Of a DNA stretch of 64,000 bases, positions 22,332 to 34,428 are shown in pieces. The first letter of the stretch is position 1. Each line of letters opens with the position of its first letter. Location: positions 852,284,760-852,348,759 of the forward strand of contig NC_090447.1 of NCBI RefSeq assembly GCF_031143425.1, written 5' to 3'. The stretch is from Pleurodeles waltl (Eukaryota; Chordata; Amphibia; Caudata; Salamandridae). Under the pieces are notes generated by a model that was not told the DNA's origin, ran no database searches, and saw nothing but the letters and a program-made list of their open reading frames with translations. The translations under genes were made by a program, and so were the position numbers.

Positions 22332-23095
22332 TTAACGATTCGTTTTATACACACTTCCCGTGCTCCATGATGAGTCATTCTCCAAGATTACTACATTTCG
22401 TTTAACTTCCTTCACTAACTGAGGAGTTGAATATCTGCTATCCCCTTTTACAACAATTCCACCTTTACTTGTCACCACCCAATCACCCTTTTCTATGTGG
22501 CAGCGTTTCACACCCATTCTCATGTCATAATGTTGGATGTTCTTCCTTTCCATTTTTTTGACTTTTGCTCTTACCGTTTTTCTGTCCACTGATACCATTT
22601 CTTTTGTTTTTAACCACACAGGACACTCTTTCACACCAGGCTCTCTCCCTTTTACAGATACAAACGGCGACACACCTGTTATTGAATGTGGAGGTGTACG
22701 GTATGTCTACATCATTTTGTTCAACTCCCTTCTCCAAGGAAGATGATTGGCCAATGATAATTGAATATTCTACATTACTATACGATTTACCCTTTCTACC
22801 AAACCATTGGCCTGTGGACAGAACAGAACAACTCTTTCATGGATGATTCCCATTTTCCTCAAATAATCAGTCATCTCTAATGACACAAATTGTATGCCAT
22901 TATCCGATACAATTTTTTGGGAATCCCTTCTTCCATGAAAGTTTCTTCAAAGAATTCTATAACTTTTGAGGTATTTACCTGATCAACAATTTTGACAATG
23001 ATCCATTTTGTGTGATAATCCACTAACAACATTATAAACCTACTCCTCGTGCCCAGCCTTGAAACCGGACCAATAAAGTCTACAGCCAGCTTTTC
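22332..23095 (-). pseudogene. Gypsy B integrase core and C-terminal region, broken
   Basis: Broken core pieces include VSDNGIQFV (second acidic residue) near 22910 and NGLVERVNR (catalytic Glu) near 22825. A C-terminal basic region (RKTVRAKVKKMERKN) leads to a final open frame ending at 22332 (KGDWVVTSKGGIVV), which has the form of the post-integrase domain in gypsy elements. Several stops and shifts are visible. Confidence 0.75.
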
Positions 23096-23842
23096 TCAAG
23101 GCCTATCTGGAAACTTCATGGGTGCTAATGGAGTTTGCCTTATTACTTTAGTTTTATCGCCATTGGCAAATGCAACACAATTCTTCACTGTTTCCTCTAC
23201 TTGCTTATCCATCCCTGGCCACCAAAATGCCTGTCTTATCTTTCTCTTCATTATTCCCCGACCTAAATGTCCTTGATGAGTGATATCAATAATGTGTTTT
23301 CGCACACCTTCTGGAGGAAAAAGTTGATCTCTTCTCAACAATCTCCCATTCTGTATGCTTAACTGATCTCTAACCTTAAAATAGCTAGACACATCACTAC
23401 CTTGTTCATCTTCGTTTCTCCACCCATTGACCACTTTATCCTCTACCTTCCTCATAATAGGATTGTTCGTTTTCGCACTCTCCCACTCATATTCATTTAC
23501 AGCCAGCTCTCCTAAAACCGTTTCTATGATACTTTCAATTCCACTCTCCATCACCTCATCCACACTTAGTGGCATCCTTGAAAGATAATCTGCCACTAAA
23601 TTTCTGTTTCCTTTCACAAATTCAATATCGGAGTTATAATCCATCACAGACAATAACCACCTTGAAACATGTGGTGTCACATTACCTTCTAATCCACGTC
23701 CACCTTTAAAAATATATGTTAACTGCTTGTGATCCGTCCTTAGTCTGAAAGGTATTCCCCACAAGTAGAATCTAAAATGATTGATTCCCCAGCAACAAGT
23801 CAAGACCTCCCTTTCTATCGCAGTGTACGAAACCTCAGCACC
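23096..23842 (-). pseudogene. Gypsy B RNase H and integrase zinc region
   Basis: RNase H sequence AIEREVLTCCWGINHFRFYL and RTDHKQLTYIF is followed by a linker (NRNLVADYLSRMPL). The integrase N-terminal H-H-C-C region has HQGHLG, FWWPGMDKQV and NCVAFA; the last cysteine is replaced by Ala. A stop follows shortly after. Confidence 0.87.
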
Positions 23843-25015
23843 CTACCATCTTCTTGAAGCAAACCTGACTACATATTCTTCTCCATCTTTAACCTGCGTC
23901 AACATTGCTCCAATGCCTACAATACTGGCATCAGTGGTTATGTAAGTTTTTTCAGTCACATCGAATACCTCAAAAGTAGGAGCCTCCAAGATACACCTCT
24001 TTAATTCCTTAAAAGCATGCTTACACTCTTCATTCCAATCACACACCACTCCCTTTTTCATAAGCTTCCTCAAAGGTTCAACTATTTCCATAAAGTTCTT
24101 TATGAATTTTGCACAGTATTCTGCAAGTCCTAAGAATGATCTCAACTCATCCTTGCAACCAAGTTCAGGAGCATGTTCAATCGCAGCCACTATACTTTTC
24201 TTAGGTCTAATACCACTTTTACTTATAGTGTGCCGTAAGCATGTCACTTCAGATTTCCGAATCTGACATTTTTCTTCCTTTATAGTTAAACCTTCTTTTT
24301 ATAATCTACACATCACTTCTTCAAACAAAAGATCATGTCCAGATTCACTGTTCCCTACAGTTAATACATCATCCTAAAAGCATAACACCTTAGCCACATC
24401 CCCAAAAACCTTTGTCATTATCCTCTGGAATACGGCAGAAGCAGAGGCTAGACCAAAAGGCATCCTCTTATAACGAAAAGCCCCTTAAGGCATTACAAGT
24501 CATGTGCAGATTCACTTGATGATAGGCAGATGACATATCCAGAACACTAAATATACATCCTTTTCCTTCTATGGATAACATTTCTGAAATGTTTGGCAAA
24601 GGTTGCCTATCAACCCATATATTTTTGTTTAGGTCTATAGGATCAATGCATAGGCGAATCTTTCCAGCAACTTTTGGCGCCACTACAATTGGAGCAAGCC
24701 ATTCCGAGGACTTGGTTCAATAATGTCATCTCGTAACAACCTATCTAATTCCTGTCTCAAGGGCTCTTTCATCAAATTTGGAACATTCCGTACTTTGCAA
24801 ACCACTGGCTTTGCATTTCTCTTCAGTACTATTTTGTGGGAAAAACCCTTCAAGAGACCCAATTTATGTGAAAAGACTTTTGGATGTTTTCCAATCAGAG
24901 GATGCTGGGGCTTTACGCTCACTTCCTCAACATTTGTTTTCTCCGTAAGCATCACTGGTTCTTTAGCATTGGGACCCAGAACTATGCCCAAGTCTCTTTG
25001 GTGACGCCAAGCCAA
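23843..25015 (-). pseudogene. Gypsy B reverse transcriptase, broken
   Basis: RT reads in pieces: the lead-in HPKVFSHKLGLLKGFSHKIV (25015-24683), fingers and palm LCIDPIDLNKN and FSVLDMSSAYHQV (24683-24468), the RMPFGLASASAVFQRIM stretch, and thumb/connection RSFLGLAEYCAKFIKNF (24247-23843). The codon just before the catalytic Asp pair is TAG (24374-24376), so the active centre is interrupted. Additional frameshifts lie near 24480 and 24300. Confidence 0.87.
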
Positions 25016-25024
25016 TAAATTTGT

Positions 25025-25375
25025 TCAACAGTCTGTGATATATAATTTTCCTTTAACAGCTCTACCCTTAAAGAAGACCGTCATCAATTGCATTCCAATC
25101 ATTTCGATCCTCTTCCCAGCATGTCCTACAACCTTTATGTCCGGTTCCATCAAGTCCTCATTTCTTGAATTTGTCCATTCAGCTTCATATACTTTTGTTG
25201 AGATAAGCGTGAACAAGCTTCCAGAATCCACTAATAATTTGATTGGCACTTTGTTCAACAATACTTGGGCATGAGGTTTCTCCAAAATGTCAGTGCTCTC
25301 CATCCTAACTTGCTCATTGGACATTATCCGTATGTGAAGTTCCACTTCCAACGATATAGTCATTAAGGTCTCCAT
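25025..25375 (-). pseudogene. Gypsy B protease region
   Basis: Contains the aspartic protease motif LLVDSGSLFTLI and, downstream, KVVGHAGKRIEM. The active Asp-Ser-Gly is intact, though it is separated from gag and RT by frame breaks. Confidence 0.82.
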
Positions 25376-25506
25376 CTACGGTTAAAATTATTTCTTCAAC
25401 ACTTTCACACACATCCTGAATTTCCTGAACTGTCCTGCCACCACCACCATTAAACTTGAATTTACAAACTGTAGCAAAATGTCCTTTTTGCCGCAATTGC
25501 GACAAA

Positions 25507-26276
25507 TCACATTTCTGGCTGCACACATTTTGCTAGATGCGATGTGTCCTGGAGCACCTCACGATAACACTTTATTTCTCTTCCCCCAAACTTCCTCTGC
25601 TTTTCTCCTTCCATTCCTTTGCATTTTTCCATAGATTTGTTTCTTTCTGTATTTATTTGTAAGTCCTTTTTATTCCTAATTTCACCATCAATGCTTTGTT
25701 TGCCTTCTTTATTAGGTTCATCCATCTCGTGCAGCCAAATAGCAGTATGTTCCATCCTTTTTGCCATCTGTATCGCTTCCTCCAAATTCGGATCTTTCAT
25801 TAATAATTTCTCTCTTATTTTTTTGTCATACTTGCACCGTACAATCTGATCCTTATCAAATAATCAGACAATTGTTCAAAACGGCAAGACAATGCAAGTC
25901 CTCTTAAAGTTGCTACATAGAACGCTATGTCTTCATCCATTCTTTGCACTCTCGAAAAGAATTTATGACGTTACAAAACAAGATTAGTTTTAGGCGTAAA
26001 CTGAATGTCCAGCATTTGCATAGATATATCAAAAACATTTGTAGGTTGTCCATCCCCCATTCCCAAGGAGACTTCAGGTAGATCCTCATATATTCGTCTT
26101 CCTTCAACACCTAGATGGTGGAGAAGAATCGCTTGCCTTCGGAGTGGGCCATAACAATCACCCCCAATTGCCAATATGTAAGTCATAAACACTTTTTTCC
26201 ATTGTTTCCATTGAATGGGTGGTTCTCCCGGTGTAGCTAAGAAACGTGGTGGTGAAGACATATTTTGGTCCCCCAT
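25507..26276 (-). pseudogene. Gypsy B gag (capsid start and basic region), broken
   Basis: Begins MGDQNMSSPPRFLATPGEPP at 26276, a typical capsid opening, and includes WKQWKKVFMTYILAIGG. A frameshift near 25971 moves the frame. The C-terminal part (KRMEHTAIWLHEMDE) continues to 25507 and leads into decayed zinc-knuckle sequence at 25560-25440 (HLAKC, then KGHFATVCK). The first knuckle has lost at least one cysteine. The structural protein would form particles. It is not functional here. Confidence 0.8.
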
Positions 26277-27227
26277 AATGTTTGTTGTTATGTAGAATTA
26301 TATTTTACTATTCTTTTTATTTATTATTAGTATTCCATAATGCTCCTTGCAGTTGTTTTGTCATTACACACATTTATCCTATTTTAATAGACCTTCTTTT
26401 GTTTCTTTACTATCGTACTGTTATTGCACTTCTTTTATTTCTTTGTAGGAAAGGTTAAAGAGGATACTAATAACTAGTAGGCAAGACGTTTATTTTTACC
26501 GTCTATAACTTTCATTAGAATATTCAGTCACATTGCAAATAATAACACTGTGTGCTTCACAGGGTGCTAAGAATTTCAGTTTGTTTGGCGTGTGCCCTCG
26601 TCATCATAGTGATCGTTCTATTATGTTTCTGCAAACAGGGCAAAAAAAAAAAAACATTCACTGCCGGCGCGCTCGCTTTATATTTATTTACTTAGCGCCC
26701 ATTGTGCTTGTGTGATCCGGCATTCACAGTATTCACGTTGGCTGCCGGGCGTCTTTAATAACACAGCGCGCACGTAATATTTTCCTTATTTGTGCCGTGA
26801 TGAGACGCATTCATGCGATCCGTCAGTCACCGCATTAACAATTAACAATGCCATGCCTCGTTTATTTCTCATTACGCTGCGGCGAGTTGTAATTAACGAG
26901 TCGCATTCATGTAATAATACTTTAAGGCACGCGTGCCAGAGTAACGTCACAACAAGGCTCGAGCGCTCAACTACAGTTTAAAATGCACACGCTCACTTAA
27001 CGTTAATCCTTAAGGTCCATATCACTTATTAATAAAGTCTAAACAACAGTTTTAGCAAGAACTTGTTCACCATGGTTTCTCCTGAACATCCATAGATTAC
27101 CTTGAAGATTGCTTTTCGATGAATAGAAAATTGAAGTCAATTAAGTTCATAACGAGTTGTGAATTATTCCAGGAGTGAAGATATTCCTTTAAAATCCATC
27201 TCCTGCACGGAAGTCCCTCGTCGCCAA
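26277..27227 (-). other. Gypsy B leader region
   Basis: About 950 non-coding bases lie between the 5' LTR with its primer site and gag. It has CpG-rich patches around 26660-26960 and no open frame. A long leader may hold packaging signals, but I see no specific element. Confidence 0.6.
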
Positions 27228-27421
27228 TGTAAGGATCACACTTTCACGTCTTCATTTGCTATCCACATTTATTGAGAGCAGGTAGCATCATGTCATCTTC
27301 AGCACAGCTTCCCCTTCCAGTCTTCTCTCCTTCAAAGCCTCCTTCTCAGTCCCCCCATTCCATATGATGTCACCACCAACATCGGTACATTCCAAACACT
27401 TCTGTACAGGATATCTCCATA
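27228..27421 (-). repeat. Gypsy B 5' LTR
   Basis: Starts TGTAAGGATCACACTTTCAC on the plus strand and ends CTCCATA, where the other copy has the canonical CA. The internal side carries the primer-binding-like TTGGCGACGAGG. Confidence 0.93.
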
Positions 27422-27426
27422 AGTAC

Positions 27427-27831
27427 CTGCCCTGGAACAGGGCACTCCAATGCTTATGATCTTTCCAGGCTTTTCCGTCTTAGTGAAGCGAAATCCCAAG
27501 GGGTTGGGTAGTTCTCCCCACTTTCTCCTGGATGGGACATGTGCTAGACCTGGCAGCTCTTGGCGTGGTTTCCTTGTACTTTTTGCTTCTGACCACCTGT
27601 TTTTGGAACCTGTGCTGTAAATTGCTTTTGCTGGCACTTTACTGCTGCTAATCAGTGATAAAGTGCAAGTGCTCTTTGTCTAAAGGATATTGGTAATGAT
27701 TGGCACATTTGATTTACTGGTAAGCCCCTAGTAAAGAGAACTATGGGTTCCCAGGACCTGTAAATGAAATGCTACTAGTGGGCCTGCAGCACAGATTGTG
27801 CCACCCACATGAGTAGCCCTGAAAACATGTC
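27427..27831 (+). mobile_element. Gmr1-like fragment, end of polymerase and truncated 3' LTR
   Basis: Continues the element broken at 21956. The RNase H tail is read in shifted frames (SNAYDLSRLFRLSEAK) to about 27530. LTR sequence starts near 27540 (TGTGCTAGACCTGGCAGCTC), with no integrase between. The LTR stops abruptly near 27831, where module sequence of the unclassified repeat begins. Confidence 0.7.
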
Positions 27832-28526
27832 TCTCTTTTTTGGCTAGTCTCCTACAATTGTGAATCTTGTCCCCCCTGAGCTTCCCTCCAACCCTCCAGC
27901 CTCCCATTTGCTCAAATAGGTGTGTAGGTGATGGCATCATGGCCTGTATTTTTCTGATAGCCTCTCCTGCAGAGCAGCATACAAACAAGGAGCTATATCT
28001 AAGTGGTAAGTCCTTGTGGCATTGGTGGTATGAGGTTGTCACAGCAAGGGTTTGAATACTGACAATGCTGTTGAAGTACCTTCAGGTATCAATATTTCAA
28101 GCAATTGTTTTTCATTTACCAATATTATTTTTACTTGGAAAAACAGAGAAGCAATTTGACTCATTCTTGTTTTCTCTCGTCTCTACAATTGCAATTCTTG
28201 TCCCTCCCAACTTCCCTCTTCAACCCTCCCGATATTCCTCACCAACCCTGCATTTGCTCAAGTTGGTGAAATAAGGGGAAAGCCTTATCTTCTTTTATCA
28301 ATATATTCATATTTTGTCTTTACACTTTGTGTTTTTAGAGCACAAATGTAGCCTAGTGGGACATTCCTGAACACAAGTATGTGAGGAGGATTCTAGACGG
28401 ATTGCAAAATAGATTAAATGAATGGTGCCTGTCCTATTGGCCAGGCATAAAGTCAGAATATGAGGTCTCACTCATAAAATAATGGGTTGTCTCACTCATA
28501 AAATAATGGGTTAAGTCCATGGCAGG
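27832..28526 (+). repeat. Unclassified long repeat, forward copy 2: module array and body start
   Basis: 27832-28366 is one module with a tRNA-like head at 27990-28064 (box A-like CTATATCTAAGTGGTAAG, box B-like AGGGTTTGAATACT). The body starts near CCTAGTGGGACATT (28350) and runs until the solo LTR insertion. The left half of the LTR's target duplication, GCAGG, is at 28522-28526. A short direct duplication (CTCACTCATAAAATAATGGG) lies at 28470-28510. Confidence 0.72.
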
Positions 28527-31104
28527 TGTAAGAAAATGCCTCCTTGGCATGGTTACCCCCTAACCTTTTGCCTTTGCTGATGCTAAGTTATGATTTGAAA
28601 GTGTGCTGGGACCCTGCTAAAAAGGCCCCAGCACCAGTGTTCTTTCCCTAAACAGTTCCTTTGTCTCCACAATTGGCACAACCCTGGCACTCAGGTAAGT
28701 CCCTTGTAACTGGTACCCCTGGTACCAAGGGCCCTGATGCCACGGAAGGTCTCTATAGGCTGAAGCATGTCTTATGCCACCCTGGGGACCCCTTACTCAG
28801 CACATGCACACTGCCTCTCAGCTTGTGTGTGCTGGTGGGGAGAAAATGACTAAGTCGACATGGCACTCCCCTCAGAGTGCCATGCAAACCTCACACTGCC
28901 TGTGGCATAGGTAAGTTACCCCTCTAGCAGGCCTTACAGCCCTAAGGCAGGGTGCACTATACCACAGGTGCGGGCATATGTGCATGAGCACTATGCCCCT
29001 ACAGTGTCTAAGCAAAACCTTAGACATTGTAAGTGCAGGGTAGCCATAAGAGTATATGGTCTGGGAGTTTGTCAAACACGAACTCCACAGTTCCATAATG
29101 GCTACACTGAAAACTGGGAAGTTTGGTATCAAACTTCTCAGCACAATACATGCACACTGATGCCAGTGTGAAATTTATTGTAACATACACCCAGAGGGCA
29201 TCTTAGAGATGACCCCTGAATATCTACCCAACTTCTAGTGTAGGCTGACCAGTTTCTGCCAGCCTGCCACACACCAGACATGTTGCTGGCCACATGGGGA
29301 GAGTGCCTTTGTCACTCTGTGGCCAAGAACAAAGCCTGTACTGGGTGGAGGTGCTTCTCGCCTCCCCCTGCAGGAACTGTAACACCTGGTGGTGAGCCTC
29401 AAAGGCTCACACCTTTTGTTACAGCGCCCCAGGGCATCCCAGCTAGTGGAGATGCCCGCCCCTCAGGCCACTGCCCCCACTTTTGGCGGCAAGGCTGGAG
29501 GCGATAATGAGAAAAACAAGGAGGAATCACCCACCAGTCAGGACAGCCCCTAAGGAGTCCTGAGCTGAGGTGACCCCTGCCTTGACAAATCCATTGGCCA
29601 TTGGCTACTGCCCTCCCAGACCTAAACACACCCCTAAATTCAGTATTTAGGGGCTCCCCAGATCCCAGGAAATCAGATTTCTGCAACCTGAAGTAACAAG
29701 AAGGACTGCTGACCTACAAGCCCGCAGAGAAGGAGGAAGACGACAACTGCTTTGGCCCCAGCCCTACCGGCCTGTCTCCAACTTAGAAAACCCGCTCCAG
29801 CGACGCATCCGACAGGGACCAGTGACCTCTGAAGCCTCAGAGGACTGCCCTGGACTAAAGGACCAAGAAACTCCAGTGAACAGCGGCCCTGTTCAAAACC
29901 AGCTACTTCTTTGCAACAAAGAAGCAACTTCCAAAGACTTCACGTTTCCCGCCGGAAGCGTGAGACTTCCCATTCTGCACCTGACGCCCCCAGCTCGAGA
30001 TCCAGAGAACCAACACCTCAGGGAGGACTCCCTGGCGACTGGGAGCCCGTGAGTAACCAGAGACGACCCCCCCTGAGCCCCACAGCGACTCCTGCAGAGA
30101 GAATCCAGAGGCCCCCCTGACCGCGACTGCCTGTAACAAGGGACCCGACGCCTGGAACCAACACTGCACCCGCAGCCCCCAGGACCTGAAGGAACCGAAC
30201 TTCGACGCAGGAGTGACCCCCAGGTGACCCTCTGCCTAGCCGGGGTGGTGGCTGTCCCGAGAAGCCCCCCGTGCCTGCCTGCACCGCTAGAGTGACGCCC
30301 GGGTCCCTCCATTGTTTCCTAGCTGAAACCCGACACCTACTTTGCACACTGCACCCAGCCTCCCCTGTGCCGCTGAGGGTGTCTTTTGTGTGCCTAGTTG
30401 TGTCCCCCCCAGTGCTCTACAAAACCCCCCTGGTCTGCCCCCGAGAACGCAGGTACTTACCTGCTGGCAGACTGGAACCAGAGCACCCCTGTTCTCCATA
30501 GGCGCCTATGTGTTTTGGGCACCTCTTTGACCTCTACACCTGACCGGCCCTGAGCTGCTGGTGTGGTTACTTTGGAGTTGCCTTGAACCCCCAACGGTGG
30601 GCTGCCTATGTCCCAGAACTGAGACTTGTAAGTGTTTTACTTACCTCCTAATCTAACCTTTACTTACCTCCCCCAGGAACTGTTGATTTTTGCGCTGTGT
30701 CCACTTCGAAAATAGCTTATTGCCATTTTTACAAAGACTGTATATGATATTGTTTTCATTCAAACTTCCTAAAGTATCTAAGTGAAGTACCTTACATTTA
30801 AAGTGTTTGATGTAAATCTTGAACCTGTGGTTCTTAAAATAAACTAAGAAAATACATTTTTCAATATAAAAACATACTGGCCTGGAGTAAGTCTTTGAGT
30901 GTGTGTTCCTCATTTATTGCCTGTGTGTGTACAACAAATGCTTAACACTACCCTCTGATAAGCCTACTGCTCGACCACACTACCACAAAATAGAGCATTA
31001 GAAATATCTACTTTTGCCACTATCTTACCTCTAAGGAGAACCATTGGACTCTGTGCACACTATTTCTTACTTTGAAATAGTATATACAGAGCCAACTTCC
31101 TACA
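28527..31104 (+). mobile_element. Solo long LTR, 2578 bp
   Basis: Starts TGTAAGAAAATGCC, ends CAACTTCCTACA, and is flanked by GCAGG on both sides (28522-28526, 31105-31109). The repeat sequence continues uninterrupted across the insertion. AATAAA at about 30837 precedes the 3' end. No internal region exists, so it arose by LTR-LTR recombination. The frames open in its GC-rich middle (29400-30350) look like base-composition effects. Confidence 0.93.
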
Positions 31105-33173
31105 GCAGGTGAAAGTCCATTCATTAGATGCAACCAGCAGCTCCAGATGTATTTTTTCCAGAAGCAGAAAAGGGCAAATTTTGACTTTGCTTCAATTGGT
31201 CCTTATAACGCCCTGTGCAGCAGGTGAAGTGATGGAGCAGCTATCTTGGCATGTCCTGGCGTATCCTTGCACCTGGACTGGGTCTGGGACTAGGCCAGCC
31301 CTCTTCTCAATCCTATTATTATTCTTAGTTGCTGAGTAGTAGTACTAGAGGACAGCAATATGGACGTTGGTCAGAGAGAGGGTTTACATCTGCTTGCTGA
31401 CCCACCTCTTGTTGATCTGTGCTGGGCCTGTGGAATGAAGGACTGCAATAACTGAGTGAATGAGTAATGAGAATGTTTGGCCTGCATTTGTGGCAAAGAG
31501 GGGACATTTGGAAGGAAAACAGTAAGATAAAAGGGTCAAGGCATAGATGCTTGCTGGGTGATTGTGTGCTTGACATCGGTGTCTTTGAATGGACATGTAA
31601 GAGCGGAACAGCAGTCCCAGAGTACCCAGATGGTAGAAGAAGAACCGATGAATACAACCACCTTAAAAACACTTACAGCATCTTCCATGTGTGATATGAT
31701 GCTTTATGGATTTGCCATGCTTGATGCATAAATGTCCACTGTCAGTAAAACTCTTACCAGAATATCCATTCGGCACTCTTTGGGCAGAAATATCCGGTAT
31801 TCCTTTGGGGGTACATGGCCAAGAAAACTATTAGGAGGCTTGTTCCAATCACATGCAGGGTAGAAACACAGCAGAGAAAAATTACAGAGGGAGTCAGGCT
31901 GCAGAAATGATGCATAGGATGGTAGAGTAAATTCTAGCAGGGAATTTAAACCTCCTCACTGTAGGACCTGAAGCCCATTCCTCTGTGCCTTTGACACCTT
32001 TTTTGATCTCTCAATCACCCCATCTCATTGCCTCTTCAAATGTTTCCTATTGGTACCATGCCTTTCTTAGAGTACCAAGCCATTTTCAATCCTTTGAGTG
32101 CCCATAAAACCCTTTTCCCTTTCCCCGCCAATTGCATTCTCTCAGTAACCCGGCTGCTTTTGCCAGTGTTCAGTCTTCATTCTCCAGTGGCTGGTTAGAT
32201 GCACACTGCTTAGCTCTGCAGACACTTACCACTCCATACAGCTCCTCTAAGCACACCCAAACTACACTTCTTTAGTGCACATTTAAATGATCTGCCTCAT
32301 GATAATCCCTGGCCTTCACCCTGTGGATCATATACACAAACTAAGGAGAACAAATCACTCAGAGAGCACCCCAAACTCTCTTCAGACACTCTTTAACCAT
32401 GCACAGCTGCCTGTTTGCATGCCATGGTTATTCTCTATGCCCCATCCAACCAGTTGCCATAGGTGCCCTCTCCCTTCCTTCATTTGCCTTTTCTCCCAAC
32501 CATCCCCCCTATTTACTAAAGTTTAGTGCTCTCAAATGCCATAGCAGACAGCTTCACATGCTGGTCACCCACTTTTCCTTCCCTCAGTGGGTATCCAGTG
32601 AGTAGTCTGTGCTCAGGTGTTCACCCCCAAGTGTGTCTTCCTTCTGTTTTTCTGCCTTATATAACTCTTTCAGTTTCACCGCCCAGTTGCAATTTTTGCT
32701 TGTGTCTTTGGGGTGAGTGAATGAAACAAAAGATAATGTACAAGGTATTGTCTGCATTCATCCTGACCTTGTAAAGCCCATAGGATCCCATTCTCTACTG
32801 TCAATTGTGTTGGCCCTTTTTCAGTGTCTTCTGGGTGGGCAGCAAACAAGGAATGGGGAGCACACTTCTCAACATGCCTTGTCCCTTTATTGCTTATTTC
32901 TGTTTTCAATATGACAATCTCAATAGACCTTATAAAGTCCCCTGCAAGGGGGGGGGATAAAATCATGGGTAACCCAACTCCCCCAGGAATCACACCACCT
33001 GCTCCTTGTTGCCCCTATCAATACCGTAATCACAGTAGGCCTGAAAGGTGCCCCCTTGTGATTGGTAATATAAACTGTCACAACCATATTTCTCCAAGTT
33101 CCCCCAGTTGTTCTTACCCTTTAGGGGTACCCACCCAAGACAAAGAAGGGTGCAATACAAATCTATGGGTAGT
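31105..33173 (+). repeat. Unclassified long repeat, forward copy 2: body, middle part
   Basis: Aligns with 55150-57205 in the same direction. Shared blocks include AAAGTCCATTCATTA, CTTCCATGTGTGATATGATG (against 55690), CCCTATTTACTAAA (32510 against 56530) and CCCCTGCAAGGGGGG (32940 against 56980). No coding frame is conserved between copies. Confidence 0.8.
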
Positions 33174-33477
33174 TGTAGTGGATAATCCAGCTCAAAGGAA
33201 GACACATCCATGTAGATTAGAGATGATATGCCACAGCTTTTATTGGATACATAGCAGGAAGAAGAAACTCCATCCACACCTGCGTGCAGCTCTCTCTTCC
33301 ATCTGCCTTTCCAGAACACAGGAGCATTCTAGACCACAACACAGACAGCCAGTGCAGGGGAGGAACAGAACATACCATGAAAGTCTACAACTACAACATT
33401 AATGTTACAATGAGAAAAAAGAAATAAATATGGAAAAAATTAAACAAAAGGTTATAAAACTAAATATCAATACTATT
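33174..33477 (-). repeat. Gypsy C 3' LTR
   Basis: Plus-strand start TGTAGTGGATAATCCAGCTC; matches 43738-44038 closely. On the minus strand it is preceded by a purine-rich CAGAGGGAAGATAG. Confidence 0.9.
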
Positions 33478-33534
33478 CTATCTTCCCTCTGAAAAGGAAA
33501 GCTACAAAATAGCTAATCATGAGTATGATAAGAT

Positions 33535-34428
33535 TCACATGAGTTTGGCAACCCTGTTCAAATTCCAAATACAGCCAACATCAACCTTAACAGCTCCCTT
33601 GACCACTTTAATGACCTTGAAAACTTTACTAGAGTGTGATTGTCCACTACTAGCTTTCCCCGGCAATTTTATCTTGACAGAATCACCTACACCCACATTT
33701 ATTTCTTTTACAGACTTGCGAACATCATATGCATGTTTTCTTTTACTTTGAAGATACATTTCGTTTTCTAGAGCAATATTCTTCTGTTCCTCATAATCAA
33801 ACTGCTCCATAACATACTCTTTTATCCACGGAGGATTAATTTTGGTGTGAGGAACACGTTTCCTGAACATTACAAAAGGAGATTGGCTGGTGCTTGAATG
33901 AGGAGTAAATCTATAATCTTCAACCTTTGACTTAATCAAATTCTCCCAATTCTCTCCCATTTGTTTAGCTAATTGAATAGTTTCTTTTAAAGTTCTGTTA
34001 AAACGTTCTACCATTCCATTGGTTTCAGGACGGTACAACGCACATTTTCTATGAACTATGCCCCTAGAGGTAAAAAAATCACACATTAACTATGATGTAA
34101 ATTGAACTCTATTATCTGTCAAAATGTACCTCGGGTTTCCTTCTCTCCTAAACACATCTGAAAGAAACTTCACAACTGTCATAGATGTAATTTCAGAAGT
34201 AATTAAAATCTCAGGCCAATGTGATAATACATCCATAATAACTATTAAATATTTGGAAACAGCTCCACAACATATAGGGCCCATAATGTCGATAGATACT
34301 TCTTCCCACACTTCCTTTGGAATTTCCTTTAACACCATGGGTTGCATCCTAGGTTTCAAAGATTTATCAGCCAATTTACATTCTACACAATCCCAGACTT
34401 TTCACTCCAAAGCTAAATCCATACCTGG
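33535..34428 (-). pseudogene. Gypsy C integrase core and C-terminus
   Basis: Two open frames (34374-34090 and 34086-33535) split by one stop. The core has VSIDIMGPI (first Asp), ILTDNRVQF (second Asp) and NGMVERFNRTLK (Glu), so the catalytic triad is present. The C-terminal region (GVGDSVKIKLPGK, then VFKVIKVVKGAVKVD) fits a gypsy integrase tail without an obvious chromodomain. Confidence 0.88.

Larger units (their letters stand above)
21957..27421 (-). mobile_element. Gypsy element B with short LTRs, minus strand
   Basis: 5.47 kb, with 194-base LTRs at 27228-27421 (5' for this strand) and 21957-22150 (3'). AGTAC flanks it on both sides (21952-21956 and 27422-27426). A purine tract AAGGGGGGAGATG abuts the 3' LTR, and a primer-binding-like TTGGCGACGAGG abuts the 5' LTR. 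It carries gag, protease, RT, RNase H and integrase in conventional gypsy order, all broken by stops and frameshifts. It has landed in the Gmr1-like fragment, whose frame resumes at 27427. Confidence 0.93.

Noticed and set aside
29399..30350. GC-rich open frames up to 139 codons on both strands
   Set aside because: They lie inside the solo LTR; composition explains the length, and frames on opposite strands overlap fully.
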